Source: CAWKEY01 sp963696315 (GTDB lineage Bacteria; Pseudomonadota; Gammaproteobacteria; Methylococcales; Methylomonadaceae). From it: DNA of 64,000 nt. Each line of letters begins with the position of its first letter. Positions within the stretch are counted from its first letter, which is position 1. The stretch spans positions 41,189 through 105,188 of the forward strand of contig CAVOJU010000013.1 in the NCBI GenBank assembly GCA_963696315.1, in the 5' to 3' direction. Of this stretch, positions 35,649 through 44,501 are shown one piece after another. The notes beneath the pieces are model-generated. The model was not told where the DNA came from and searched no databases. It was given only the letters and a program-made list of their open reading frames with translations. The position numbers and the translations under genes were made by a program.

Positions 35649-36011
35649 ATGAAAAAAATCGAAATATTTGATCCGGCCCTGTGCTGCAACTCCGGCGTGT
35701 GCGGCACTGAAGTCGACCAAGTATTGGTCACATTTTCTGCCGATGTGGACTGGCTGAAACAACAAGGCGGTGATATTAGCCGCTACAACCTTTCCCAGCA
35801 GCCGATGGTTTTTGTGGAAAACAAAGTCGTGCATGCCTTCCTGGAACGTTCCGGCGAGAAAGGGCTGCCGCTGGTACTGGTCGATGGCGAAATCGCCCTG
35901 GCCGGCCGTTATCCCTCCAGGGATGAACTGGGACGTTGGTGCCAAATCGATGCCGCGCCAGTAGATCCGAAGCCTTCCTCTGCCAGTTGCTGCAAACCGG
36001 GTTGTTGTTGA
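35649..36011 (+). CDS. arsD: Arsenic metallochaperone ArsD
   Basis: ArsD delivers As(III) to the ArsA ATPase. The 120-residue protein has the N-terminal triad C12-C13...C18 (LCCNSGVCG) that carries arsenic, and two C-terminal vicinal pairs (C114-C115 and C119-C120, in SCCKPGCC), like the E. coli plasmid R773 protein. The core EVDQVLVTFSADVDWLKQQG and LPLVLVDGEIALAGRYPS fit the thioredoxin-like fold. It is 9 bases ahead of arsA. Confidence 0.94.
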   Translation: MKKIEIFDPALCCNSGVCGTEVDQVLVTFSADVDWLKQQGGDISRYNLSQQPMVFVENKVVHAFLERSGEKGLPLVLVDGEIALAGRYPSRDELGRWCQIDAAPVDPKPSSASCCKPGCC

Positions 36012-36020
36012 AGACCGGTC

Positions 36021-37775
36021 ATGAACTTTCTACAGCAACTGCCCGCTTTTTTATTCTTCACCGGCAAGGGCGGCGTCGGCAAGACTTCGCTGGCTTGTGC
36101 GACCGCGGTGCATCTGGCCGATGCCGGCAAAAAGGTTTTATTGGTCAGCACTGATCCTGCGTCCAATGTCGGCCAGGTTTTTGCTGCCGAAATCGGCCAT
36201 CAGATAACGCCCATTCCCGAGGTGGCAAATCTTGCGGCGCTGGAAATCGATCCGGCCCAGGCGGCCGCACTCTATCGCGAGCGCATCATCGGGCCGATAC
36301 GCGGCAAGTTGCCGGAATCCGCCGTCAACAGCATCGAAGAGCAATTGTCCGGCGCCTGCACCACCGAAATCGCCGCCTTTGATGAATTCACCGCGTTGCT
36401 GACCGATGCCGAGCTGACCCGCCAATACGATCATATCCTCTTCGATACCGCGCCCACCGGACACACCATCCGCCTGCTGCAATTACCCGGCGCCTGGGAT
36501 AGCTTTATCGAAAGCAACCCCGAAGGCGCTTCCTGTCTGGGGCCCTTGGCGGGACTTGAAAAACAGCAGCAGCGCTATCATCAGGCCGTTGCGGCCTTGT
36601 CGGACCCGGCGCGCACCCGCCTGGTGCTGGTGGCCCGCGCCCAGTCTTCGACCTTGCAGGAAGTGGCGCGAACCAGCGGCGAGTTGGCCGACATCGGACT
36701 GAGCAACCAGTATCTGGTGATCAACGGCTGCATGCCCGCGAGCGAGATCGACGATTCGCTGGCCGCGGCGATTTATCGGCGCGAACAGCAAGCGCTGCAA
36801 GCCCTGCCTGAGTCGCTGTTAGCGCTGGCCAGCGATCATACCCGCTTGTTGCCCTGCAATCTGGTCGGTCTAAGGGCATTACGTTCCTTGCTGAGTGACG
36901 AGGAGCACCCTGTTATGGCATCAACTGGGGAGTATCAATTGCCCTCGCTGCCTTCCATGCAAGACATGGTTGATGACATCGCCAAGCCGGGGCACGGCCT
37001 GATCATGCTGATGGGCAAAGGCGGCGTCGGTAAAACGACGCTATCCGCCGCGATTGCGGTGGCGCTGGCCAAACTGGGACATCAGGTGCATCTGACCACG
37101 ACCGATCCGGCGGCGCATCTGACCGAAACCTTGGCCGGCGAACTGGAAAATCTGACGGTCAGCCGTATCGATCCGCAAGTGGAAACGGAGCATTATCGCC
37201 AGCATATATTGGCAAGCAAGGGTAAAAATCTGGATGCGCAGGGGCGCGCGCTGCTCGAAGAGGATTTGCGCTCGCCCTGCACCGAGGAGATCGCCGTGTT
37301 TCAGGCATTCTCCCGTATCATTCGCGAGGCGACGGCGCATTTCGTCGTGATGGATACCGCACCGACCGGACATACCCTGCTGTTGCTGGATGCGACGGGT
37401 TCTTATCACCGTGAAATTGCCCGGCACATGGAAGGCAAATCCATGCATTTTACGACGCCGATGATGCGTCTTCAGGATCCCGAACAGACCAAAGTGTTGA
37501 TCGTCTCGCTGGCCGAAACAACCCCGGTTCTGGAGGCAGCCAATCTGCAGGACGATTTGCGCCGGGCAGGTATCGAACCCTGGGCCTGGATCGTCAACAA
37601 CAGCCTGGCGGCGGCCCAACCCACTTCAGCATTGCTGAGGCAACGCGCGCATCAGGAACAGCAACAGATTGAAAATGTCCGGCAACTGTATGCGCACCGT
37701 CTGGCCATCGTGCCCGTGCAAATGCAGGAACCCGTCGGTGTTGAACGCTTACAAGCACTGCTGACCTCAAAATGA
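36021..37775 (+). CDS. arsA: Arsenical pump-driving ATPase ArsA
   Basis: ArsA is the soluble ATPase that energises arsenite export. Two homologous halves each contain a deviant Walker A GKGGVGKT (residues 15-22 and ~332-339) and a DTAPTGHTxRLL/LLLL signature (IRLLQLP at ~150; TLLLLDATGSYH at ~455). At 584 residues it is the full double-domain form. Normally it pairs with ArsB, but ArsA-ACR3 partnerships are also reported. The stop overlaps the start of the following amidotransferase gene by four bases (ATGA). Confidence 0.95.
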   Translation: MNFLQQLPAFLFFTGKGGVGKTSLACATAVHLADAGKKVLLVSTDPASNVGQVFAAEIGHQITPIPEVANLAALEIDPAQAAALYRERIIGPIRGKLPESAVNSIEEQLSGACTTEIAAFDEFTALLTDAELTRQYDHILFDTAPTGHTIRLLQLPGAWDSFIESNPEGASCLGPLAGLEKQQQRYHQAVAALSDPARTRLVLVARAQSSTLQEVARTSGELADIGLSNQYLVINGCMPASEIDDSLAAAIYRREQQALQALPESLLALASDHTRLLPCNLVGLRALRSLLSDEEHPVMASTGEYQLPSLPSMQDMVDDIAKPGHGLIMLMGKGGVGKTTLSAAIAVALAKLGHQVHLTTTDPAAHLTETLAGELENLTVSRIDPQVETEHYRQHILASKGKNLDAQGRALLEEDLRSPCTEEIAVFQAFSRIIREATAHFVVMDTAPTGHTLLLLDATGSYHREIARHMEGKSMHFTTPMMRLQDPEQTKVLIVSLAETTPVLEAANLQDDLRRAGIEPWAWIVNNSLAAAQPTSALLRQRAHQEQQQIENVRQLYAHRLAIVPVQMQEPVGVERLQALLTSK

Positions 37776-38569
37776 AGACAAGTAAAAATATGAAACCCCT
37801 GCGAATTTTTCAACACGATGCCTGCGGAGGCACGGGCTATCTGGGGACCTATCTGGAGCAACGCAATATTCCCTATGAAATGGTTTATATCAACCGAGGG
37901 GACTCGGCACCTAAAGACATAGAGGATGTTTCCGGACTCATTTTTCTGGGCAGCAACCATAGCGTCAATGCCGGTCATGCCTGGATTGAGGACGAAATCG
38001 CCTTGATCCGGCGGGCCGCGCAAGCTGATATGCCGGTTCTGGGCATTTGTTTCGGCGGGCAATTGATCAGCAAGGCGCTGGGAGGTGCCATCAGCGCAGC
38101 ACCCACGATGCAGATTGGCTGGTATCGAATTGAAGTGACACCGGAGGCGGCAGCATTAACCGGTGCGATGCTGCCTGCAAGTTTTGAGGTATTTGAATGG
38201 CATGAGGATACGTTTTCCATTCCTCCGGGCGGCATCCCGCTGTTTTATGGCGAATGCGTAAAAAATCAGGGCTTTGTGCATGGCCATTGTCTGGCCTTGC
38301 AGTTTCATCTCGAAATCACCGAAGGCAAGATACAAGATTGTTTGGCCCACGATACTGATAGCTTGAACAATAGCTCTACTTGCGTTCAGAATGCCGACAA
38401 AATGCAGGAAGGCTTAGCCGAACGGCTCGAGCACTTACACGCGATCGCCGAAACCTTGTTCGATTGGTGGTTGGGCGGCCGTGGAAAAAAAGGCAGCCGG
38501 TGGCTAAATGCCGGTAATAAAAAATACAAAACACCATCAACATGGGGTTGCAACAATTTGCCCTGTTGA
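37772..38569 (+). CDS. Class I glutamine amidotransferase, coupled to arsA
   Basis: The 265-residue protein has the amidotransferase triad: nucleophile C93 in LGICFGGQLISKALGG and H179/E181 in LALQFHLEITE. The body resembles GuaA-like/YfeJ stand-alone amidotransferases that hydrolyse glutamine or gamma-glutamyl compounds (some cleave glutathione conjugates). The start (37772) overlaps the arsA stop; an alternative ATG at 37790 (MKPLRIFQHD) also exists. The last ~25 residues (RWLNAGNKKYKTPSTWGCNNLPC) look unrelated to the fold. Arsenite-glutathione or gamma-glutamyl arsenical substrates are imaginable; this is speculation from position. Confidence 0.85.
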   Translation: MKTSKNMKPLRIFQHDACGGTGYLGTYLEQRNIPYEMVYINRGDSAPKDIEDVSGLIFLGSNHSVNAGHAWIEDEIALIRRAAQADMPVLGICFGGQLISKALGGAISAAPTMQIGWYRIEVTPEAAALTGAMLPASFEVFEWHEDTFSIPPGGIPLFYGECVKNQGFVHGHCLALQFHLEITEGKIQDCLAHDTDSLNNSSTCVQNADKMQEGLAERLEHLHAIAETLFDWWLGGRGKKGSRWLNAGNKKYKTPSTWGCNNLPC

Positions 38570-38671
38570 TATCGATAATATCAGAAGCGCAGGTTATATC
38601 GATCTGATCGTTGTGGGTTAAGTTCACTCACCGTGATTTTTAGTTTAAAGCGATACAAATTGAAACTGCCA

Positions 38672-39427
38672 ATGAAAACCAGAAGAAATAATCTCTTCAA
38701 ATCGCTGATTATACTGAGCATTATCGGGCTGCTGATCAAAATTGCGCCTGTACAAGCCGGCAACGGGAGCACCGATAACAGCCCAGACTGGTTTTATCCG
38801 GAATGGGCGGTGATAGCAAGATATAATCAGCCGATTCGGGTCTTGGATACCGATAGCGCTCTGGGCCGCTATTCACTGAATACCAAAGAGATCGGACTCA
38901 AAGACCTGGCCAGAATGCATGGCCATCTTTGTGATGGGCTGGTCATAGCCTTTGTTCAAATCAAAGCGGTGCTCAGCAAGTTATTTCCAGAGGGTGTAGT
39001 GGATCGCACCGATCTTCAAGGCGTATCCAAAAACGGCCCCTGCTGGGTGGATGCCATAGCCTTTATGACCGGAGCGCGGATCAATTTCCAGACCCTGCGC
39101 ATCGATAACAACATTGGCGATGGTTATATCATACAGAAGATATCGACGGATGAAGCTTATGAAGTGCATTTAAGGCCGGGTATTTTCCCTGCAGAGCAGG
39201 ATAATCTTGAGAAGAAGATTCGTTCTTTGCGAGCTGCCGGTCAAACCGTGACGCCGGAAGATATTGATAGTCTCGATAAAATGACTGAAGCATTAAGTCG
39301 AAAACTGCTCAATACAGCACCCACCGAGATTCTGGATATCAAACCTTTAGCGCATTACCAATTTATCCCCATCGATTTATTTGGCAAAAGAGGCGATGTG
39401 ATCAATAAGGCCATGCAGCGTAAATAA
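38672..39427 (+). CDS. Exported FmdE-like protein
   Basis: After a signal peptide (MKTRRNNLFKSLIILSIIGLLIKIAPVQA, split across residues 1-29 from ATG 38672) the protein contains the FmdE/Tram-like core LARMHGHLCDGLVIAFVQIKAVL, with H and C of GHLCDG as potential metal ligands, then GVSKNGPCWVDAIAFMTGARI. FmdE domains occur beside molybdenum formylmethanofuran dehydrogenases but also in unrelated proteins; no other methanofuran gene is here. It lies 102 bases after the amidotransferase on the same strand, so it may close the island. A periplasmic metal- or metalloid-binding role is a guess. A longer start at 38633 is possible. Confidence 0.72.
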   Translation: MKTRRNNLFKSLIILSIIGLLIKIAPVQAGNGSTDNSPDWFYPEWAVIARYNQPIRVLDTDSALGRYSLNTKEIGLKDLARMHGHLCDGLVIAFVQIKAVLSKLFPEGVVDRTDLQGVSKNGPCWVDAIAFMTGARINFQTLRIDNNIGDGYIIQKISTDEAYEVHLRPGIFPAEQDNLEKKIRSLRAAGQTVTPEDIDSLDKMTEALSRKLLNTAPTEILDIKPLAHYQFIPIDLFGKRGDVINKAMQRK

Positions 39428-39551
39428 ACATCTCAGATTTCCGGTTACTCCTGATATAAGCGGAGGTTCCGGTATTGATTGGCATGCCACAAAAGAGCCT
39501 GATATGGCCGGTTTTATGCAAGCGACCCAGTATTGGCCTGCCTGAGCAGTA

Positions 39552-39585
39552 GGCAAAAAAAATGCGGCTGATTAGGCCGCATTAA
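39552..39585 (-). terminator. Terminator of the pdxA-rsmA operon
   Basis: On the minus strand AATGCGGC and GCCGCATT pair around a 7-base loop, followed by TTTTTTT. It lies about 110 bases after the rsmA stop. Confidence 0.75.
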
Positions 39586-39693
39586 GAGAAGGATATAAAA
39601 ACTCTGAATTCCCAGGAGGAAGTTTGCATCTCAAGAGTTGGTAGTATAGTACCGGCAAAACCCAAACCGGGGAATGTGGCAGATTGTCGCGTG

Positions 39694-40497
39694 TCAGATT
39701 GTCGCAGGGCAGTCCTCGCCTTCCAGTAATAGATTGCTGAGTCTGGCAAACTCGTCAAGGGAAATGCTTTCAGCGCGCAATGTCGGGTCTATGTCCAAGG
39801 CCATAATATCTGCTTCTGCGATCAGTTTTTTCAACGAGTTACGCAGGGTCTTGCGGCGCTGTGAAAATGCCTCGGTGACGACGCGATTGAGCGTGGCAAC
39901 ATCACGGACTGCAACCGGGGGTTGTTGATGCGGCACCAGCCTGACTATCGCCGACATGACTTTCGGCGCCGGAACAAAGCTTTCCGGCGGCACCTCAAAT
40001 AGCAGTTCGGTGGCGCAGTAATACTGCATCATGACGCTGAGGCGGCCATATTTCTTGCTGCCGGGTCCGGCGCAAATCCGGTCAACTACTTCCTTTTGCA
40101 GCATGAAATGCATGTCCTCAATGCAACAGGCATTGTTTAGCAAATGAAACATCAGCGGCGTTGAGATGTTATAGGGCAGATTGCCGATAACGCGCAGTTT
40201 TTCGCCCGCTTCAGCCAGACTGGAAAAATCAAATCGCAAGGCATCGGCGCTGTGAATGTGCAAGCGCGGCTGCTGTTGAAATTTTTGTTTGAGCAAGGCC
40301 ACCAGATCCCGATCCAGCTCAATGACATCAAGCCGTATGCCTTCATTTAACAAAGGCGCGGTCAATGCACCCTGACCGGGGCCGATTTCAACCCAGTGTT
40401 GATCAGCTTTAATCTGCAGACTGGAAAGGATGTGGTAAATGATAGAGTGGTCATGCAGAAAATTCTGACCAAAGCGCTTGCGCGGAGTATGTGCCAT
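39694..40497 (-). CDS. rsmA: 16S rRNA dimethyladenosine methyltransferase RsmA (KsgA)
   Basis: RsmA dimethylates A1518 and A1519 of 16S rRNA late in 30S assembly. SAM-binding motif WVEIGPGQGALTAPLL (residues ~36-51) and VIGNLPYNISTPLMFHLL (motif IV, NLPY) are diagnostic. LQKEVVDRICAGPGSKKYGRLSVM and SFVPAPKVMSAIVRL follow. The 267-residue length is normal. It starts 1 base after the pdxA stop region, in the conserved pdxA-rsmA order. Confidence 0.96.
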   Translation of the reverse strand: MAHTPRKRFGQNFLHDHSIIYHILSSLQIKADQHWVEIGPGQGALTAPLLNEGIRLDVIELDRDLVALLKQKFQQQPRLHIHSADALRFDFSSLAEAGEKLRVIGNLPYNISTPLMFHLLNNACCIEDMHFMLQKEVVDRICAGPGSKKYGRLSVMMQYYCATELLFEVPPESFVPAPKVMSAIVRLVPHQQPPVAVRDVATLNRVVTEAFSQRRKTLRNSLKKLIAEADIMALDIDPTLRAESISLDEFARLSNLLLEGEDCPATI

Positions 40498-40498
40498 G

Positions 40499-41506
40499 TT
40501 AGCGGGTTTTGTGAGTAGCCATGGTTAGGGCGGTTTGAATGGCATAAAGCAGGCTGCCGATTGCTGCTTTACCACTCCCGGCCAGATCTAAAGCGGTGCC
40601 GTGATCAACCGATGTGCGAATAATCGGCAGGCCCAGGGTAATATTAACTGCCTGACCAAAGCCCATGTGCTTCAGAACCGGCAGCCCCTGATCATGATAC
40701 ATGGCCAACACGGCATCGGCTGCTTGCAGGTATTGTGGCGTGAACAACGTATCGGCAGGCAAAGGCCCCTGAAGCTCCAGTCCCTGCTTGCGCAGGCCAT
40801 CCAGCACCGGCTCGATCACTTCAATTTCTTCCCGGCCCAGATGGCCGTTTTCTCCGGCATGAGGATTCAACCCGCACACCAGGATTTTCGGATTGGCAAT
40901 GCCAAAATTTGTACGCAGCTCCTGATCCAGGATGCGAATGACCGTTCTTAAGCGCGTATGCGTGATGGCCTGGCTGACTTCGGCTAGCGGCAGATGGGTG
41001 GTGACCAAGGCTACACGTAATCCGGGGCATGCCAGCAGCATCACCGGATGGCCGCCGGTTATGCCGGCAATGTATTCGGTATGACCGCTAAAGCTGAAAC
41101 CGGCATCGTTGATGATGCCTTTATGAACCGGACCGGTGACCATGGCATCGAACAGACCCTCCAGGCAGCCTCTTGTAGCTTTGGTGATGGTCTTTAAGAC
41201 ATAACGACTGTTGGCCGGGTTTAAGTGTCCGCATTGCACCGGCTCGGCCAGTTCAACCGGCAAGACGGTCAAGCTGCCGGCTTGCTGCGGACTTGGCGAT
41301 TTTGAGCTGTCAAATTCGTTAAGCTGGATGGATAGGCCTAACTGTCTAGCGCGTTGAGTGAGTAATTCTGGGCTGGCTATGGCGATGATTTCGCAGAGCA
41401 AATCCTGCTGTGCCAGCTGTATGCAAAGATCGGGACCGATGCCCGCAGGTTCGCCAGGTGTTAATGCAATACGCAGTGGGGATTGATTAGCGGCCATGAG
41501 AGTCAC
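40499..41506 (-). CDS. pdxA: 4-hydroxythreonine-4-phosphate dehydrogenase PdxA
   Basis: PdxA oxidises 4-phosphohydroxy-L-threonine in pyridoxal phosphate synthesis. ALTPGEPAGIGPDLCIQLAQ at the N-terminus, FSGHTEYIAGITGG with metal-binding H, GLNPHAGENGHLGREE and AMYHDQGLPVLKHMGFGQAVNITLGLPIIRTSVDHGTALDLAG (several short blocks) are typical. At 335 residues it is complete. Start ATG 41506 (MTLMAANQ) or the second ATG at 41497 are both possible. It is the first gene of a two-gene operon with rsmA. Confidence 0.96.
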   Translation of the reverse strand: MTLMAANQSPLRIALTPGEPAGIGPDLCIQLAQQDLLCEIIAIASPELLTQRARQLGLSIQLNEFDSSKSPSPQQAGSLTVLPVELAEPVQCGHLNPANSRYVLKTITKATRGCLEGLFDAMVTGPVHKGIINDAGFSFSGHTEYIAGITGGHPVMLLACPGLRVALVTTHLPLAEVSQAITHTRLRTVIRILDQELRTNFGIANPKILVCGLNPHAGENGHLGREEIEVIEPVLDGLRKQGLELQGPLPADTLFTPQYLQAADAVLAMYHDQGLPVLKHMGFGQAVNITLGLPIIRTSVDHGTALDLAGSGKAAIGSLLYAIQTALTMATHKTR

Positions 41507-41635
41507 TATAAAAAAAGCATAAGTCTACAACATAACAGCCATAACGCTTTTAAAAAATGCTGCTTAAAATGAATGATTGGGCTTTAGAGCTTGGGCGCTT
41601 GGATAATCGTTACTTTGCTCGCAATGACGGCTTAA

Positions 41636-43066
41636 TCAGTGATTATCGATACCCAGCTCTTTAATCTTGCGGGTCAGCGTGTTGCGGCCGTAGCCCAATA
41701 AAATAGCGGCTTCATGGCGTTTGCCGTGGGTAAAATTCAAGGCCGCTTCAATGAGAATGGTTTCCACCGTTGGAATGGTGTGCTTGGCTACTTCTGCGGC
41801 ATTGGTTAGCAGCTGTTGATCTACCCAGTTCCTGAGTGATGCTTCCCAGTCGTTATGGGTGGCTTCTTTTTCCGTTTGCGTGTTAAGCAACTCCGGTGGC
41901 AAGTCATCGATATGAATTTCACGGCCCGATGCCATCACCGTCAGCCAGCGGCAGCTATTTTCCAGCTGGCGCACATTACCCGGCCAATCCAGGGTGCTTA
42001 AAAAGGCCTGCGCATCCGGCTTCAAGATTTTAATTTCCGTATTCAGTTCCACAGCCGCCTGATTGAGAAAATGGCGCAGCAGCAATGGAATGTCCTGCTT
42101 ACGGTCGCGCAGCGGCGGTATGTGTATGCGAATGACGTTTAAGCGGTGGAATAAATCTTCACGAAAGCGGCCCTGATTGACTAGCACTTCAAGGTTTTGG
42201 TGGGTGGCGGCAATAATGCGCACATCGACTTTCACGGCGCCATGGGCGCCGACCGGATAAAATTCACCGTCGGCCAGCACTCTCAATAACCGGGTTTGCA
42301 GTTCTGCCGGCATGTCGCCGATTTCATCCAGAAACAGGGTGCCGCCGTTGGCTTGTTCAAAGCGGCCGGCGCGCCGGGTAGCCGCCCCGGTAAAGGCGCC
42401 TTTTTCATGGCCGAACAGCTCCGATTCCATCAAATCTTTGGGAATGGCCGCCATATTCAGGGCGATAAAGGGCTTATTGGCCCGGGGACTGTGCCGGTGC
42501 AGGGCTTTGGCGACCAGTTCCTTGCCGGTTCCCGATTCGCCATTGATCAGCACGGTAATGTGAGAGCGGGCCAGACGGCCAATGGCGCGAAACACCTCCT
42601 GCATGGCCGGCGCCTCGCCAATAATTTCTGGCGTCGGCTCTATAAGAGCCGATTCGTCATTACCCTGTTCTGCATCGGCCCGTCCTTTCTGTTGCCGCCC
42701 ATGCAGACAGGCACGGCGCGCCAGATCGACCACTTCCTTGATGTCAAAAGGCTTGGGCAGGTACTCGAAGGCGCCGCCGTGAAATGCCGAAACGGCGCTT
42801 TCCAGATCAGAATGCGCAGTCATAATGATAACCGGCAGGTCAGAATGATGGTGTTGAATATTGTCCAGTAGCGCCAGACCATCCATGCCGGGCATACGTA
42901 TATCGGTTAACAGGGCATCGGGCTGATCCTCCTCCAAGGCATCTAGCAGGCCGCTTGCGCTGGCAAACGTGCGGGTGTTAATGGCGGCTTTCTGCAGGGC
43001 TTTTTCAAGCACCCAACGTATGGAATTATCGTCATCTACAATCCAGACTGTTTCAGGCTTAGTCAT
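41636..43066 (-). CDS. ntrC: Nitrogen regulation response regulator NtrC
   Basis: NtrC activates sigma-54 promoters under nitrogen limitation. Domains from ATG 43066: receiver (VWIVDDDNSIRWVLEKAL, DALLTDIRMPGMDGLALL with phospho-Asp), AAA+ domain with Walker A GESGTGKELVAKALHRHS and the GAFTGA sigma-54 loop (HEKGAFTGAATRRAGRFEQA), and a Fis-type C-terminal helix-turn-helix (LNFTHGKRHEAAILLGYGRNTLTRKIKELG). An upstream in-frame start at 43129 would lie inside ntrB; ATG 43066 gives the standard MTKPETVWIVDDD and overlaps the ntrB stop by 8 bases. About 476 residues. Confidence 0.96.
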   Translation of the reverse strand: MTKPETVWIVDDDNSIRWVLEKALQKAAINTRTFASASGLLDALEEDQPDALLTDIRMPGMDGLALLDNIQHHHSDLPVIIMTAHSDLESAVSAFHGGAFEYLPKPFDIKEVVDLARRACLHGRQQKGRADAEQGNDESALIEPTPEIIGEAPAMQEVFRAIGRLARSHITVLINGESGTGKELVAKALHRHSPRANKPFIALNMAAIPKDLMESELFGHEKGAFTGAATRRAGRFEQANGGTLFLDEIGDMPAELQTRLLRVLADGEFYPVGAHGAVKVDVRIIAATHQNLEVLVNQGRFREDLFHRLNVIRIHIPPLRDRKQDIPLLLRHFLNQAAVELNTEIKILKPDAQAFLSTLDWPGNVRQLENSCRWLTVMASGREIHIDDLPPELLNTQTEKEATHNDWEASLRNWVDQQLLTNAAEVAKHTIPTVETILIEAALNFTHGKRHEAAILLGYGRNTLTRKIKELGIDNH

Positions 43067-44108
43067 GGCCGACCTCCAGAGGCAAGAAAATAGTGAATAC
43101 GGTATGGCCCGGCTCGCTGTGGCATTCAATTAGACCGCTGTGCTGATTGATCAGGGATTGGGCAATCGACAAACCCAGGCCGGTCCCGTCTGCGCGACCG
43201 GTAATCATCGGGTAAAAAATCTGCCCCATCATGTCAGCATTGATGCCGGGGCCGTTATCAACAATGTCGATCTGCGCCGTCAGTTTGTGGCGTTTACGAC
43301 CTATGGTCATTTGCCGGTGTATGCGGGTCTTGATGAGGATTTCGCCCTTGCTCTCGACCGCCTGCACAGCATTTTTGACGATATTGAGTATGGCCTGGAT
43401 AAGCTGGTCTTTGTCACCCTGGATGTCAGGAATGCTCGGGTCATAGTCGGATTTAATGATCAAACCGCCGCTGGCTTCCGCCTGCACCAATTGTCTGACC
43501 CGTTCCAATACTTCATGGATATTTAAAGTCTTTTTGTTGGGCAGCTTGTTGGGGCCGAGCATTTTATCCATCAGACCTTGCAGACGGTCTGATTCGGCAA
43601 TAATAATTTGGGTGTATTCCTTCAGCTCGGGGTCATTCAGCTCCAGATCCAATAATTGCGCCGCGCCGCGTAAACCGCCCAAGGGGTTTTTGATTTCATG
43701 CGCGAGGCCTCTGACCAGCAATCTCGCGGTGTTTTGTTGCGTTAACAACTGTTCTTCCTTGGATATGCGCAGGTGATTGTCTACCTGCTGCAGTTCCACG
43801 AGAATTTCCGCCAATTGCATATTTTTTAACAGTGGCGTTGCGCTGAAGTTGATGGTAATGCTTTGTTTCGTCAGATCCAGCGTCAACTCACGATCAACCA
43901 GCGGCTCTTCCATGGTTAAGCATTGCAGCAAATTCATCAGCAGGGCTGAATTGGACGATTTAAATAGCTCATAAGCGCTGAGGCCGACCAGATGCCGCGC
44001 GCTGTCAGCCAGCAAAACTTCCCCGGCCGTATTGATATAGAGCAGAGTTAAATCCCGGTCAAAGAGCAGGATGGCTTCATTAAGATGATCTAAGATGCGT
44101 TTATGCAC
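43059..44108 (-). CDS. ntrB: Nitrogen regulation sensor kinase NtrB
   Basis: NtrB phosphorylates or, with PII, dephosphorylates NtrC. An N-terminal PAS-like domain (residues ~8-110, ILLFDRDLTLLYINTAGEVLL) precedes the DHp helix RGLAHEIKNPLGGLRGAAQLL with phospho-His, and the ATPase domain (ILNIVKNAVQAV N-box, DNGPGINADMMGQIFYPMITGRADGTGLGLSIAQSLI). It is cytoplasmic; 349 residues, normal. glnA, often just upstream, is not in the window, so nitrogen control of this operon cannot be read from its neighbours. Confidence 0.95.
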   Translation of the reverse strand: MHKRILDHLNEAILLFDRDLTLLYINTAGEVLLADSARHLVGLSAYELFKSSNSALLMNLLQCLTMEEPLVDRELTLDLTKQSITINFSATPLLKNMQLAEILVELQQVDNHLRISKEEQLLTQQNTARLLVRGLAHEIKNPLGGLRGAAQLLDLELNDPELKEYTQIIIAESDRLQGLMDKMLGPNKLPNKKTLNIHEVLERVRQLVQAEASGGLIIKSDYDPSIPDIQGDKDQLIQAILNIVKNAVQAVESKGEILIKTRIHRQMTIGRKRHKLTAQIDIVDNGPGINADMMGQIFYPMITGRADGTGLGLSIAQSLINQHSGLIECHSEPGHTVFTIFLPLEVGHD

Positions 44109-44401
44109 GGTTGTTTTTGAAATAAAATCCTGTAAAAAATCGGGAACTATTCAGCGTTGATAGAAGACACCAGTTCGTCGTCACCACGGCCGGAATGGCA
44201 ATGCCGGCAAACACCTTGCTCCATCAGGCTGAATAACTGCTAACAACGTCATGCAAGTAGCAGGCCAAATTTATTCTTTGACCCGGGGCGTGCGTATTTG
44301 AGCGGAAATGTAGGCTAGTGGCCGGGCTTGAGGGATAATGCTGTAGCGATGCACTGATGTTGTGCGTGCAATCATAGGCGTTATGAATGGGCATGTAAAT
44401 G
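44109..44401. other. Intergenic region upstream of ntrB
   Basis: About 290 bases between the ntrB start and the terminator at 44402 contain no gene that I can support. GCCGGAATGGCAATGCCGGC near 44189 is a small dyad. No convincing sigma-54 element (GGCAC-N5-TTGC) or PII-linked site was found by eye. Confidence 0.4.
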
Positions 44402-44428
44402 AAAAACGCCCCATAATGGGGCGTTTTT
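44402..44428. terminator. Bidirectional terminator
   Basis: AAAAACGCCCC (44402-44412) and GGGGCGTTTTT (44418-44428) form a perfect 11-bp hairpin with a 5-base loop. The A run before and T run after make it usable on both strands. It follows the SemiSWEET gene on the minus strand. Confidence 0.88.
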
Positions 44429-44501
44429 CGGATTCATAGTTATGACACCCGCACTCTCAAGGGCTGTATAGCGCCCTGGAATTAAATTCAACTCCGAAAC
44501 T

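Noticed and set aside
38633..39427. Formylmethanofuran dehydrogenase subunit E in C1 metabolism
   Set aside because: No other methanofuran gene is near, and the protein has a signal peptide, unlike cytoplasmic FmdE.
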